Shown here: positions 1 through 11,296 of the stretch, one piece after another
Layout: the number at the start of each line of letters is the position of its first letter
Numbering within the stretch: the stretch's first letter is position 1
NCBI GenBank assembly: GCA_007258455.2
Contig: VDFB02252616.1
Span: forward strand, 123,027,394 to 123,091,393
Length of the DNA stretch: 64,000 nt
From: Sequoia sempervirens
Taxonomy: Eukaryota; Streptophyta; Pinopsida; Cupressales; Cupressaceae
Direction: 5' to 3'
Notes under the pieces: generated by a model
Database searches by the model: none
What the model saw: only the letters and a program-made list of their open reading frames with translations
Told to the model about the DNA's origin: nothing
Made by a program: the position numbers and the translations under genes

Positions 1-817
1 AAAGTCCTTGATTCAAAATCCAGAAATGTATGCTCAAATTGAGCCACTTCTTAGTTATAAAGGTCTATAGAAGCATTGCATGTTCTTCAATACTGAGGTC
101 TAGGTAAACAAAGTGTCTTTTTTTAGGTTCATCCTAGGATCAAAAGAAATCAAAATCTTTTTTTCATCTACCCTTCAAACATCAAACGAAAAAATCATCT
201 CACTGTCATCTTTTGAGAAATATTGAAATTATCCTTAATGCTAGGCTTTTTGTCAAAATCAAAATCATCAAATCCTTAAGAAAAAATCCTTGAAATATTT
301 ATCCAATCATCTTTGGCTAGGTATGTGTAGATGCATCATTTTGTATATCCTTAGTCAAAATTATCAAACCATCTTATTTAGCTATGTATATGTAGATTCA
401 TCCTTCTTCATATGCTTGGTTAAATTATCATCTTGTTTGAATATGTGTGGGTAGATGCATCCTTCTCCCTACACATATTCAAATTATCATCCTTTGAGAA
501 AATTTACCCTTTAGATAATCATCCAACATCTTAGGGTCTATTTATTCAATCAAAGCAAACCAAAATCAATCAAGTCAAGGGCAATCCAAAAAATCAAAAT
601 CAAAATCTAAAACATATCCAAAAGTCATAAAAGTCTAGCATTCCCCTCAAGATTTATCAAAAGATCAAACATCCACCTCATCCATCTCTTGCATCATCAT
701 CATATCACCTTTTGATCCTCAAGACATCCTAAAAAAATTTCTTTTGTGCATAAAATAAGATCAATCCAAAGAACTAGAGATTCATCTCCCATATTCTTGA
801 AAATTGATCCTTGTTTT
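1..817 (+). other. Leader of element A (non-coding)
   Basis: No gene is visible. The sequence is A/C-rich with many 'atcaaa' runs. An imperfect repeat of about 60 bp around 'tatgtgtagatgcatc' occurs three times between 310 and 475. A strong inverted repeat lies at 439-480. By position it is the untranslated leader ahead of gag. Confidence 0.6.
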
Positions 818-3225
818 ATGGTTCAAACTAGATCTCAATACAAGAAGAACATGGAAGCTGACAAAGAAACACCCGCTTCAAGTGACCTAAGCCATACGAA
901 TTCCAAAATGAATCATGTCAAATCAAGAAATCTTTTGACTATCTCATCATCATAAAAGCCACAAGATGAAATCCAAGAAGAAGATCTTACCTTTGGGATG
1001 TCGCATGAAGAAATAACCAAAATGCTCCAAAATCTGGAAAACCATAAGATCATCAACATCATGATGAGGCTTAACCCTTCACTATACATGCTCGAACTAG
1101 CAAAACAAGAGGCCAAATTACCTTCTAATTTTGATATAAGATCTATAGTGGAACCATCTTTTGAGATCATGCCTCTAATTTCATCCACACTCCCCATCTT
1201 ATCTACACCCCCATCCCAAAGCATCACTCAAAACATTTTGAAAATCATAACATCTTTTGCTCCAACCCAACCCAATGTTAATAAGGGAAATGCATTTCTT
1301 AATGCTATTCAAACACACCCCCTTTTCAACAATCAAGACTTGGATGCAAATACCATTTTGGAACAAAACATACCCCAAAATCCATTACATAAGTATGTCC
1401 CTCTCACTTTCCATAATCGTAACGATCCATCAGCATCCTTCCACACAACACCTCAAACTTCTCTCCTCACAAATTCGCAAGAAGAGGGTGACATGTTTGG
1501 ACCTGGGGGCATTTTCGACACCACATCAGTTTCTCAAGAACTCACACCCCTCACATTTTCACCTCTTCCACCATTAGCCACACCTCTACTTGGCTTGTGA
1601 CTCCCACCTTTACCAAATATCAATAAAAATCAAACCAACATTCCAAACATCAATTAAAGCATCACGCCAAACTCTCAAAACTCGTCATCGATATTGCAAC
1701 AACAGATGAAAACTACATAGCAATCATGACATCATCGACCACCCCCCTAACATCTCAAAGCATGGGCTCTCAAGGACTCACCACATCAATAGTACCATCC
1801 ACCACTCAAACCACCAACACGACATCACCACTCACCACCACCACCCCCACCACCACCAAACTCCAATTTATCAAGCCAATATAGCATGGCATTGCAAGCC
1901 GCTCAGCAAGCTGCTTATCAAAATGAATTCTTGAAAGTGCAAAAGAAAAAATCCACACAAGCAGTGCAAAATACTCAATCTACCCAAATTGCACAGCAAG
2001 CACAACATGCTGCACAAGCCCAAGCCTTATTGCAACAACAACAACAACAAGCCACTCAAGCTGCACAAGCTCCTCAAGCAGCCCAAGCTACATTGCAAGC
2101 ACAAAGGCTTCCCAAGCCCAAATTCTATTGCAACAACAAGCGGCACAAGCCCAAGCTCAAGATCAAGTGCATGCCCAATATCAAGCACAACAAGCACAAG
2201 CACAATTTCCTACACAAAAACAAGCAGCACAACTGCAAACAATAAAACAATATCAAGAGTAGCAAGAAGTAGCCCAATTGGGAGCCCAACAACAAGAGTT
2301 GTTGGAGCAACAACAAGCACAATAGAAGGCTCAACAATAGGAAATCTTAGCATAGCAACAAGTGTTGTTTATATAGCAACAAGTGCAAGCATACCTGGCT
2401 CGACAAAATGTGCAAATACTATCAAATAACACACCAACCAACCCACCCATCCAACCAACAATTGAAATACCCCAGAATACCTTCATCCCACCCCGTGATC
2501 TGCATAACGATGTAATGACACAAATCAAGTTGCTCTCACAACAAGTGCTCAATCTTCAATCAGAGCGAACCACAAAAACACCAAGAAAATTGTGTCCCTA
2601 TCCATTTGACAGGAGCGTTGTGATGAAACCATTCCCAAAGCAATTTGAGATCCCCAAATTTGACAAATATTGTGGGATCGGAAACCCTAAAGCCCACATC
2701 AAGGAATTCCAGGTTCATTGCATGGAAGTCGCATATGACGATACCTATCTAATGTAGCTATTTCCTAGGAATTTGGTTGGCCATGCTATGGAATGGTTCT
2801 CTTGCCTACCTACAGGAATCAAAACATTCCAAAAAATTATGGACGCATTCATTAAAAACAACACATGCAATATTACAATGGATGTCAATCTAGAAGAACA
2901 CTCAACTCTAAAACAAGGTAAGAATGAATCATTCACTTCATTCCTACAACGATGGCGATCTAAGGCCAATCAAATCAAATGGACCATACCTGAGCAACAA
3001 GTTTTTACCATCATATCCAACCTTGATGGCCTCTTGGAATTCCATCTCAAGGTACACGGGATCACCACATATAACCAGTTGATCTCCAAGGTGCTCAGCA
3101 TCGAACGAGCCCTTATGATACAACCCAAAGGATCAATTTCATACCCCAAACAACAAAAAAACTACCCACCTTCTAATTACAATGACAAACCTCGCACTTG
3201 GGAAATAAAAAAATGTTACCAATGA
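818..3225 (+). pseudogene. gag of element A, broken
   Basis: Gag would be the capsid/nucleocapsid precursor that packages element RNA in cytoplasmic particles. I place the start at ATG 818 because the first residues (MVQTRSQYKK) resemble the gag start of element B (TRSAYQK at 7983). Three parts follow: an N-terminal part to about 1600, a Gln/Ala-rich stretch (about 1886-2245), and the capsid domain (about 2590-3150) with motifs CPYPFDRS, HAMEWFSCLP and FTSFLQRWRS. Damage includes a stop at 953-955, a frame change between 1600 and 2383, and a TAG at 2755-2757 where B has Gln. The Gln-rich stretch is absent from B, so it is an expansion in A or a loss in B. Confidence 0.8.
1886..2345 (+). repeat. 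CAA/CAG-rich low-complexity tract in gag of A
   Basis: This is a run of CAA, CAG, GCA and AAG codons giving Gln/Ala-rich protein in one frame and Asn/His/Lys-rich protein in others. Expansion of a 'caagcacaa' type unit is visible. It lies between the N-terminal part and the capsid domain of gag and probably explains the frame change there. Confidence 0.7.
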
Positions 3226-3442
3226 TGGTGTCATCGATGCCAAAGTGGTCATCAGTGTCCCACGCCAAAATACACCAACACCACAAATCCAAATCCAACA
3301 CCAAAACAATCATCAAGCAACACAACAACCAAACAACAATCAAGCAATTAACAATCTCAATGATCAAAGGGGACCACCCCAATAGAACAATAATTACCCC
3401 AAGCGAAAGTACACTGCTCTGGGAGAACCACTTGAAGTCATC

Positions 3443-3877
3443 ATGAAGAAACTGATAAATGAAAAACTCATCAAAGCTCCCACCTATGAGAATTACCAAG
3501 AACCAGATGTGAAACCTCCTTGGTATAACGAGAATCAACTCTCTGACTTCCATAAAATCCAAAGGCATACCACAAATAGTTGTATGAGGCTAAAAAACAT
3601 AATTCAAGATCTCATCGATCAAAGAATTATAAACGTGGAACAGCCAACAGGAAACCAAAACCTTAAGATATACATGAATTCAATGCCTAACCATGGAAAT
3701 AAAGGGAATAATAACACGAATAAGGGGAAAGAAACCTTCAAGAATGTAAATCATGTGTATGACCATTTCATTGCATCTCTGGATGACTACTGCACTACCA
3801 TCACCATCAAAGGAGCCAATGTTGATTATGGAGTCACCACAAGAGGCGAAAAAGTTACCATCATAAGATCATCCTAG
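3443..3877 (+). pseudogene. gag C-terminus/zinc-knuckle relic of element A
   Basis: This piece matches the segment of B around 9201-9587 (shared IIQDLIDQ/VQDLIDQ, PPWYNEN/PSWWNDL). In B the knuckle reads C-x2-H-x4-H-x4-C. Here the first Cys is Ser (3542-3544), while both His and the last Cys (3581-3583) remain. It would bind RNA in the particle. It ends at TAG 3875-3877, and the same kind of sequence runs on to the protease part after the stop. Confidence 0.65.
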
Positions 3878-3949
3878 CCAAACAGAATCCCTGCACCTAG
3901 ATTTGTCCCCAATGGATATAATTTCCTTGATCAGCTCAAAAGATCACTA

Positions 3950-4228
3950 GTGCAAATCTCCATCATGGAGCTACTAAAAATATCATCTGCCCATAAGAAA
4001 ATATTTGAGGAAGCATTGGCTTCATCCACTATCCCCACAGATCTTGATGAGGAACAATTCCAAGCTATGGTTGAAAATATCATTACACCAAATCTCCTCA
4101 CATTCTTTGACCAATATTTCCCTACCCAACCATCTCATAACCATGCACTCCACTTAGAAGTCCTAGTATAGAAAAGAAAATTCAAAAGGGTCTTGGTAGA
4201 TGGAGCTGCGGGCTTGAATATTTGTTCC
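3950..4228 (+). pseudogene. Aspartic protease, N-terminal part (element A), cut by element B
   Basis: This is the retropepsin-type protease that would mature the Gag-Pol polyprotein. The leading helix region (ISIMELLKISSAHKK) and the active-site strand (VLVDGAAGLNIC, Asp codon 4199-4201) match B, which reads VLIDGGVGLNIC. The usual D-S/T-G triad is D-G-A here, so activity is doubtful even without the breaks. A TAG at 4169-4171 interrupts it. The frame is then cut by the LTR of B at 4229, and the remaining protease lies at 21103-21452. Confidence 0.8.
4224..4228 (+). repeat. Target site duplication of B, left copy (gttcc)
   Basis: The five bases gttcc directly precede the TG that opens the 5' LTR. 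The same five follow the CA that closes the 3' LTR at 21102. A 5-bp duplication is normal for Ty3/Gypsy integrases. Confidence 0.95.
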
Positions 4229-4944
4229 TGTAGACACCTAAAAATGGTCTGGAGAATCTAATTAATTAAATACAACTTATTTGATTAATTAACCTTAAAT
4301 TCATCTACTTAGTAAATAAATAGAAATATTTATTTATATTAAGTTCATTATTAATTCTTCTATTTCATCATATTATTTCTATCTTAATTAAATAAACAAA
4401 ATTAAAAACTTTGTTTTATTTAATTATTATTATTATCACTTCTTTTATACTTCTATCATAAATTAAATACACAACTTAAATAATTTGTGTTATTTAATTA
4501 CCTCATCACATTTCTTCTTAATTAAATAAAGATATTCTAAAATCTTTTATTTAATTATCATTTTCCTTTTGTTTTAATTTAATAAACAAACCCTATAGTT
4601 TGATTTATTAAATTATTCAATCCTCTTTTTGCTAAATTTAAATAAATTAAAATTATTTAAATTTATGCATAAATCATTTACCACTATTCACTCACCAATA
4701 AAATTAAATTTTCAAATTTTAATTAATTATAATGCCATTCACGGGAAGAGCTTCAAAGACAAACCTGCAGGAAGTCCTCTCAATCTTCTTCCTCCAATCT
4801 TCCCTCTCATCTTGCCTCGTGTTTTCATGGGGAGGAACAATCCTTCATGATCAACTCCACCTTCTCATCCCATGCCATTCAATTCTCCAGATTGAATCCC
4901 AGCCTCTTATCCCGTATCCCTGTGCAAATGTGTTGCCGTGAAAG

Positions 4945-4954
4945 CTATAAATAC
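4945..4954 (+). promoter_or_regulatory. TATA box of the 5' LTR of B
   Basis: The sequence ctataaatac lies in a GC-richer stretch after the AT-rich U3. The same box is at 20639-20648 in the other LTR. Transcription would start about 30 bases downstream, near 4980. Confidence 0.75.
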
Positions 4955-5009
4955 AGCTCTTTGGCTACAGGAAATGGATCCCCAACTTGTGTAATCTTAC
5001 TCTGCAGGT

Positions 5010-5135
5010 TTTCCAAGCATCCAGCATTCATCCAGCATTCAAGCATTCAGCATTCATCCAGCATCCATCCAGCATTCAAGCATTCAACATTCATCCAGCA
5101 TCCATCCAGCATTCATCCAGCATTCAACATTTGTA
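5010..5135 (+). repeat. Short tandem repeat in the LTR (CAGCATTCATC type)
   Basis: Units of 10-11 bases of the type cattcatccag, catccatccag and cattcaag are repeated about ten times. They lie just after the predicted transcription start, so they would be in the R/U5 part of the RNA. The 3' LTR copy (20712-20825) differs by a few substitutions and in the bases that follow. Confidence 0.8.
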
Positions 5136-5396
5136 GTCATGGCTTATCATTTAATCATATAGGAATAGAATAGTTTAATTCTCATTCTCTAAGTGTCATT
5201 TCAATAGTCTAATTAGCTTCTAAAATCTGAAGAGCAAAGTAGATTAGAGAGATCTTTAGAGTTAGAGAGCAATAGGATAGATTTTTGAAGATTTTTAGTT
5301 TAAATTAGCTCAATTTCTTAAATCTTAGATATAATGTCTTATTTAGAGGTGTAGAAGCATGTTTAGATTGTTTAACTCATTCCTACACTTACAATT

Positions 5397-5414
5397 TGGC
5401 GCCCACCGTGGGGC
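5397..5414 (+). promoter_or_regulatory. Primer binding site of element B
   Basis: The sequence tggcgcccaccgtggggc begins three bases after the LTR end, where a host tRNA 3' end would prime minus-strand cDNA. The TGG start fits a tRNA CCA end. I do not assign the tRNA; it is clearly not initiator Met. Confidence 0.75.
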
Positions 5415-5735
5415 CTGACCCCATATTTTGCTTAATTTTTGAGAAAAGTGTCTTATAAGGTATCGGCGTGATAGTTTTCATGGAACCGTGATTTTTTGAG
5501 CGTGTTGGTTTTTAGCACTAGCGCCAATCATCTATTTTAGCACTCTTGTCATCTGTTTCAGTGCACAGATCTTCTGTTTTAGCATGCCGCTAAATTGTTT
5601 TAGTGCGATGTGCCACTTTTTCAAAGCGTCAATTCACTGTTTCAGCGCCTCGACTCTTTTTCTTTAGAATCTTTCTTTTATATCTGGATCCAACGCATCC
5701 ACGGCCAAGTTTTGTTCTTTTGTCTATTTTTTATT

Positions 5736-5829
5736 AAAATTTATCAATCCTAGGATAGCAAATGGATAAAATTTATCAATCCTAGGATAGAAAATGGATA
5801 AAAATTGATCAATCCTAGGATAGAAACTT
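5736..5829 (+). repeat. Tandem repeat, unit about 32-33 bp, three copies
   Basis: The core atcaatcctaggata recurs three times with spacers of the form g(c/a)aaatggataaaa. The third copy is slightly diverged (attgatcaatcc). It lies in the leader of B and its function is unknown. Confidence 0.8.
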
Positions 5830-7138
5830 CACATTTTCTTGTGGGTTTAAAATTGAACATCATGCGTTTATGGAGCAATATCTCCATATAGATTAGTGAA
5901 CATGTCAATTGGGTTTTAAAAGTGAACAAACTTTTTTTGCTATGATTGGGTGATAGGTTTATGCTCTCCCCTTAATTTAGTGCATTAGAATACCAAACTC
6001 ACTTTTTCTTTACGCATTTTTAAAGCTTTTTAAAACCTTTGGACAGGCCTGCCATAGTGGGAAAAAGTACTCACCTTATGGGAACGACCTGAGTGGGGAT
6101 AGCCAAAAGCCATGGTATTCCAACCCACTTAAAAATTTATGTGAATTTGGGGAAACCCTCTTTCAACGGAAGTGTACAGGATAACCATCCCCAAAATCTT
6201 TGTTTTAAAGATTGGGAGGTCTCTCAAGGGAGCTTATCCATTTGCCGCTCCAAATGGAAACCCTATCTAAGAACCTAGAAATAGAAGCATGCTTATCAGT
6301 TTCTAAACATTGTAATACTCGGCAGTGCAGGGGCAGGGAAGAATCTACCCTCAAGCACTCACCATATAATTGCCAAGGACTGTTTGCTTAGGGGATCCGG
6401 TATCCACTTCCATCACTCTGAGTATGCACCTGGAAAAGACAAAAACACAGGTGCCCTCTAAGGGGTGACATGGCTGTGTGAGTCGATGCAATTCCAAGCT
6501 GTGGGTCGTTCGAGTATATAACAATGACCTTTTGTCTCAAGGAGTGAGTCTATCTGAAGTGTCTTATCTGTTATAAACCAGTGAAAATCAAGAAGAATCA
6601 TGTTTGATTCTTAAAAACATACACTATCTATTTAGATTCTAGGATTTTAAAGTCAACCATTCTATTCTTGCTTGCTGTGTTTTCTCTCATTAAATTTAGA
6701 TAAGATCATCACAAAAATCTTCAAAATCAAAACATTTGTGAAATTATCATGATTCGGGATTAGGTATCCACCAAATTTGTCAAGAAATCTCTTGTCAAAC
6801 GAATCAGAAATCCAAAGAAAACACTTACATACAAACAACTTCTGAGAAAGCAACGATTTTTATATCAAAGCAGGAAAGTTCTACTCCAACATAGGACTTT
6901 TATTCATAGGTATCACGATTTCTCTAGAGGTTATACAGACAACTATGGTATAGCTCCCTTAGATTCACAAGCATTTTATCAAAGAAGGGCTCTTAGGTAG
7001 CACCACAATCACAGTCAAAGAATTCATCCAAAATACATCCCACAACCAGCCATACAATACGATACCAGACCAAGTGAGTTTCATAGAGTAAGATAGTTTT
7101 CTGTCTTAGCACCTCATGGTTCTATTATAAAGCTTCAC

Positions 7139-7640
7139 TAATTTTTTTAGTGCATCAGTGCTCTGTTATAGTGCGTAACTGCTCTATTTTAGCGCTTTGG
7201 GTCTCTGTTCTAGCACGTTACTGGTCTATTATAGGGCTTCACTACTCTATTTTAGCGCTTTGGGTCTCTGTTTTAGCACTTCGTGTCTCTATTATAGCGC
7301 GTAACTGCTCTATTTTAGCGCTTTGGGTCTCTATTCTAGTGCATCACTGCTCTGTTATAGCACTTCACTACTATGTTTTAGCGCTTTGGGTATCTATTTT
7401 AGTGCTTCGTGTCTCTGTTATAGTGCATAACTGCTCTGTTTTAGCGCTTTGGGTCTCTGTTCTAGCGTGTCACTGCTCTGTTATAGCGCTTCACTACTCT
7501 GTTTTATCACTTTGGGTCTCTATTCTAGCACATCACTACTCTGTTATAGTGTGTAACAGCTCTGTTTTGGTGCTTCGTGTCTCTGTTATAGCGCATCCCC
7601 GCTCTGTTTTAGCGCTTCGTGTCTCTATTTTAGCATGCCG
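7139..7640 (+). repeat. TTTTAGCGC-type repeat array in the leader of B
   Basis: Alternating short units of the type 'ctctgttttagcgctttgggt' and 'ctctgttatagcgcttcact' fill 500 bases, in a higher-order pattern of roughly 100-130 bp. The array is open for 171 codons in one frame only because the unit lacks stops; the translation (SVLALWVSVLA type) is an artefact. The same motif, less regular, occurs at 5495-5660. It also occurs on the opposite strand at about 19070-19345. Confidence 0.85.
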
Positions 7641-7970
7641 AAAAGTTAGAAAAATAGAGAGTTAGTAAGATAGTTTGTCAGTTTTCCCATGTCAAAAACA
7701 AGGTTTTCATCAGTCCAAAACATTTTTTCCATAGTCCAAAACACTTGAATCATACAAAAAGAAAACTTTATTATTACGCCTAGATCTTGAAACATCTTGC
7801 AAAGTGTCCTTATCACTAAATCTGAGATTTTTTGTCAAAGTTTCCCTATCAAGGATTTTTATCATCCTTCCATCACGAAACTAGACACAACTAAATCAGA
7901 TTTTTAATCAAAAACCTTGACACTTATCCTATCAAAAATCCAAGATCAGAGTCTAGAGTAAAAAGTTTGT

Positions 7971-9587
7971 ATGCCTATTTTTACACGATCAGCATATCAA
8001 AAACAACAACAAGAAGAAAATGAAAGAATAGTAGCCATGGCTAAAGAAAACCCTTGGGGACGATACAGCAACACTGATCCTCTCACTAATTCACAAGAGA
8101 AAGAAATAACTATAGAAGAAATCGAGAAAGTTCAACAAGACCCTCATTTCCATAAATTTATGGAAAAGATGCTAGAACAAGATATGGAAAAGTATCCTCT
8201 GTTATTAGCTAACAAAGGTGCTAAGCTTCCTAAAGACTTTGATGTAAATCAACTCAAGGAAATGACTACACCTAACCCAACTAGTATAGAAAATCCAAAT
8301 CAAATAGATGCTTTGACAAAACAAATCCAACAATTACAATTGTAGTTCCAAAACATCCAACAAGGGCCAACAAAAAGATATTCTTTACAAGACATTTGCC
8401 CTTATCCATTTGACCCAAGCATTAACATGATACCATTTCCACAGTATTGTGAATACTTGACATACAACAAATACAATGGGAGAACCGATCCATTTGATCA
8501 CGTGCAAGAATTTAGAGCTATAAGCATAGAGTTCGCACACGAAGACTCTTACTTACTACAATTATTTCCAAGAAGCTTAGGAAACACTTGCATGGAATGG
8601 TTTTCTAAATTGGAACCCGGGATTCAATCTTTTGAAGAATTGATCAATAGGTTCATAACACACTTCTCATTCAACATCCAACATGGGGTGACCTTAAAAT
8701 AACTCTACAACACCAAACAAGCAAAGGGTGAAAAGTTTCTTTCCTTTCTCCAATGATGGAGAAGGCTATTTGCTAAATACCCTAGATCTATTCCTGAAGA
8801 GGAGAAGATAGAGATGTTCATTGATAACCTAGTGGATGACATGAATTACAGATTGGACTTACAATGTTCGTCTACATTTGAACAAGTTATCGAAAAGGGG
8901 CTCAAAATCAAAGAGGCTCTAATCAAAAGAGGAACAATCAAACACTTCATTGAAGGTTCAAACAATAGCAATTCCTTTAACAACAACAATGAAAAGCCAA
9001 GATTTTGGAAAAAGAATAAGAATACTGATACCATGATCGATACACACACATCCAAACCAGTATTCACCTTGACGCCAACCACTACAAACAAACAAAACAA
9101 TGGTCTTAATGTCAAACAAAGTAGTGATAAAGGAAATAATCAAAATAATGGAGAAACAAAAACCCAATCATTCCAATGACCATCCAATAAACGAAAATTT
9201 ATGCCATTAGGGCAATCATTGGAATCAGTCCTCAAAGAACTTTTAGATGAAAAACTTATTCAAGTACAAGAGGCTAGAAATTGGGACCCTCAAGTCAAAC
9301 CATCATGGTGGAATGACTTGCATTACTGTCACTACCATCAGAATAAAGGCCACATGACTGAAAATTGTTGGCAGTTAAAACATGCGGTACAAGACCTCAT
9401 AGATCAAAAGAAAGTATTTGTAGAGGGGCACCAAACAAACAAAGATCATACAACATTCAAAAATCCTCTACCCAATTATCAGAAGGGAGAATCCTCTTCC
9501 GCAAACACCAAAGGTAAGAATATCGATTATGTTTATGACACAACAATCCTTTGTTTTTCTGCTGCCAAGGAGGATGAGGAGTTATGA
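7971..9587 (+). pseudogene. gag of element B, one frame with stops
   Basis: This is the capsid/nucleocapsid precursor. The start at ATG 7971 (MPIFTRSAYQK) agrees with the gag start of A. All pieces are in one frame: N-terminal Glu/Gln-rich helical part, capsid domain (about 8390-8940; CPYPFDPS, CMEWFSKLEPG), Asn/Lys-rich linker, then the zinc knuckle C-x2-H-x4-H-x4-C at 9327-9368 followed by VQDLIDQ. Stops lie at 8343 (TAG), 8700 (TAA), 8754 (TGA), 9177 (TGA) and 9585 (TGA). At 8754 element A still has CGA (Arg) in the motif LQRW, so this stop is a C-to-T change. No length-changing break is seen. Confidence 0.9.
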
Positions 9588-9626
9588 AGTCAAATCAAAT
9601 GGAACAATGACATTACATCTACTAAT

Positions 9627-10631
9627 TTGGTACGACATATGGAAAATTTTGAAAACCAAAATAATGTAATCACACTCAAAGGGAAACAAGAGTACCAACC
9701 AGTTAATGCCACAACAAGGGCACAATCCAAAGTTATATTGAAAGGAGCATCATTATCATCCCCATCTGTGGATCCTCCCTCTAATCAATATAATCTCATT
9801 GATCAATTATAGAAAATACCAGCACAAATATCCATCTTAGAACTTCTAAAGATTTCCCCATCACACAAAGAGGTTCTTGAGAAAGCTCTTGTATCAACCA
9901 TGGTACCTAATAATTTGGATGTATGTCAATTCCAAGCTATGGTGGGACATCTATCTGCACCTCATTGCCTTTCATTTTCTGAACATGATGATGTATCACT
10001 CACCCATCCACATAATTTCGCCCTTCACATTGAAGTCCTCATCCATAAACACCATGTAAAGAGTGTCCTGATAGATGGAGGGGTTGGTTTAAATATTTGT
10101 ACCTTAAAGTTGATTTTTGCACCAGGATACTCAAATGAAGCCATTGATACAAGAAGAAAAATCACAATCAAAGCATATGATGAGGAAGAAAGATCCTTTA
10201 AGGGATTGATCATATTACCCATTCAAGTGGGACCTATTGTCCAAAATGTGGTTTGTCAAGTCTTAGATAGAGAACTGACATACAACATACTGTTGGGACG
10301 TCCTTGGATTCATGATATGCAAGCAGTACCTTCCACCTATCATCAATGCCTGAAATTTCCCGTCAATGGACAGGAGGTAACAATCACAGCAGACTATAAT
10401 GACACCCAAGCTTGTCATACATTGAAAACATCTCAAGATACATTGATACCTCACAATAGAGAAGTTAGCACATCATATTCATCTAATGGTGAGAAACAGC
10501 AAAGCTTCATATCAAGTGGCTTCCAAAACAACAAAAATCACAAGAGATCAGAGTGGCACAATCTAATCCTTCAAATATTGAAGAACAAATGGCTTCACTC
10601 TCACACCAATTCACCAACAAAGTATAGATAA
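9627..10631 (+). pseudogene. Aspartic protease region of element B
   Basis: It continues the gag frame. After a linker (TTRAQSKVILKG) and a TAG at 9810 comes the helix ILELLKISPSHKEV, then the protease core: VLIDGGVGLNIC with the catalytic Asp codon at 10074-10076, and the second conserved strand YNILLGRPWIHDMQAVPST (about 10275-10340). The core from 9900 on is open. The active site reads D-G-G rather than D-S/T-G; variants here are common in the Tat type, so this need not mean loss. It would cleave Gag-Pol in the particle. The frame closes at 10631 and the next domain is in another frame. Confidence 0.85.
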
Positions 10632-10684
10632 GTGACAAAGGAATAAGTGAATATGGTGTCAGACACTCTTTCCATCTATCACAG

Positions 10685-11137
10685 ATGTTACCCTCCTTAC
10701 AAGCATATGGACAGCCATCTACAATCACCCAAAAATCAGCACAGACTACAACGGCACTAGATGGTAGATTTGTAAAAGCTGGAAACTTAGATGAAGAATC
10801 AGGAGATAAGGCCATACTAAATTGGCTTTATAGGGATGAGGAAGCTTCCACTTCCAAGATTAATATCATAGAGACAAATCAATATGGAAAGGGAAAGACT
10901 ATTCTAGAGAAGATGGGATATTCAAGACAGGGACCTCTTGGGTTAAGGAAACGAGGCATAACAGAACCAATCCAGCCACTCACACTCCAACATAAGGATA
11001 AAACTGGATTAGGATATACAGCAGAACAAGGATCTCTTGACCGAGGGAAACAAAGTGTAACGGAACCAATCCAAGTTCTCATAATTCAAAAAAATGGCAG
11101 AGCTGGACCAGGATACACAAAAGAAGCAAGAGCATAA
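10685..11137 (+). pseudogene. G-patch region of element B (two G-patch-like copies)
   Basis: A Gly-rich G-patch motif lies at about 10888-10970 (ILEKMGYSRQGPLGL...GITEPI), and a second, weaker copy follows at about 11010-11115 (QGSLDRGKQSVTEPI...GPGYT). G-patches bind RNA or activate helicases. One between protease and RT is a known trait of large plant Gypsy elements of the Tat type. The frame differs from the protease frame before it, so there is an indel between about 10630 and 10690, and it changes again before RT. The corresponding G-patch of A is at 21815-21925. Confidence 0.75.
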
Positions 11138-11296
11138 CTCACCAATAAAACTGTGGAGTGTATTCTTCAAAGAAGAGAAAACTTTGAAACAGATTCAAAT
11201 GAATATGAGTGGGACAACTTATCAAATGTTTCCTATGAATATATTTAGATCAATGTTATCAAAAAGTATTCCCCCAAACGTGAGGAGGGTCAAAGC

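Larger units (their letters stand above)
1..4228 (+). mobile_element. Element A (Tat-like Ty3/Gypsy), 5' segment
   Basis: This is the internal 5' part of an LTR retrotransposon whose 5' LTR lies before the window. It holds a leader, gag and the start of protease, in the same order as in element B, which has recognisably similar proteins throughout. The segment stops abruptly at 4228 inside the protease active-site region, where element B begins. The rest of A resumes at 21103. Assignment to the Tat type rests on the gag zinc knuckle of C-x2-H-x4-H-x4-C type (seen intact in B), a G-patch between protease and RT, and a second RNase H after the first. It is decayed and certainly not functional. 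Confidence 0.85.
4229..5393 (+). repeat. 5' LTR of element B (1165 bp)
   Basis: It starts TGTAGACACC and ends CCTACACTTACA, and is nearly identical to 19923-21102. The first 500 bases are very AT-rich, with repeated 'attaattaaa' steps. A TATA box lies at 4945-4954, followed by a short tandem-repeat block (about 5010-5135) and about 250 bases to the LTR end. U3 is therefore about 720-750 bp long. Confidence 0.95.
5415..7970 (+). other. Long leader of element B (non-coding)
   Basis: This is 2.5 kb between the primer site and gag with no credible gene. It contains one cluster of TTTTAGC-type motifs (about 5495-5660), a 33-bp tandem repeat (5736-5829), a second and larger motif cluster (7139-7640) and unique sequence between them. 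Long leaders are usual in large plant Gypsy elements; packaging and dimer signals would be expected here, but I cannot point to one. Confidence 0.65.

Noticed and set aside
4945..4980. Host gene promoter
   Set aside because: The TATA box lies inside an LTR and is present in both LTR copies; no host gene follows.
7150..7665. 171-codon open frame on the + strand
   Set aside because: It is an open reading through the TTTTAGCGC-type tandem array. The Val/Leu/Ser-rich translation only mirrors the DNA repeat.
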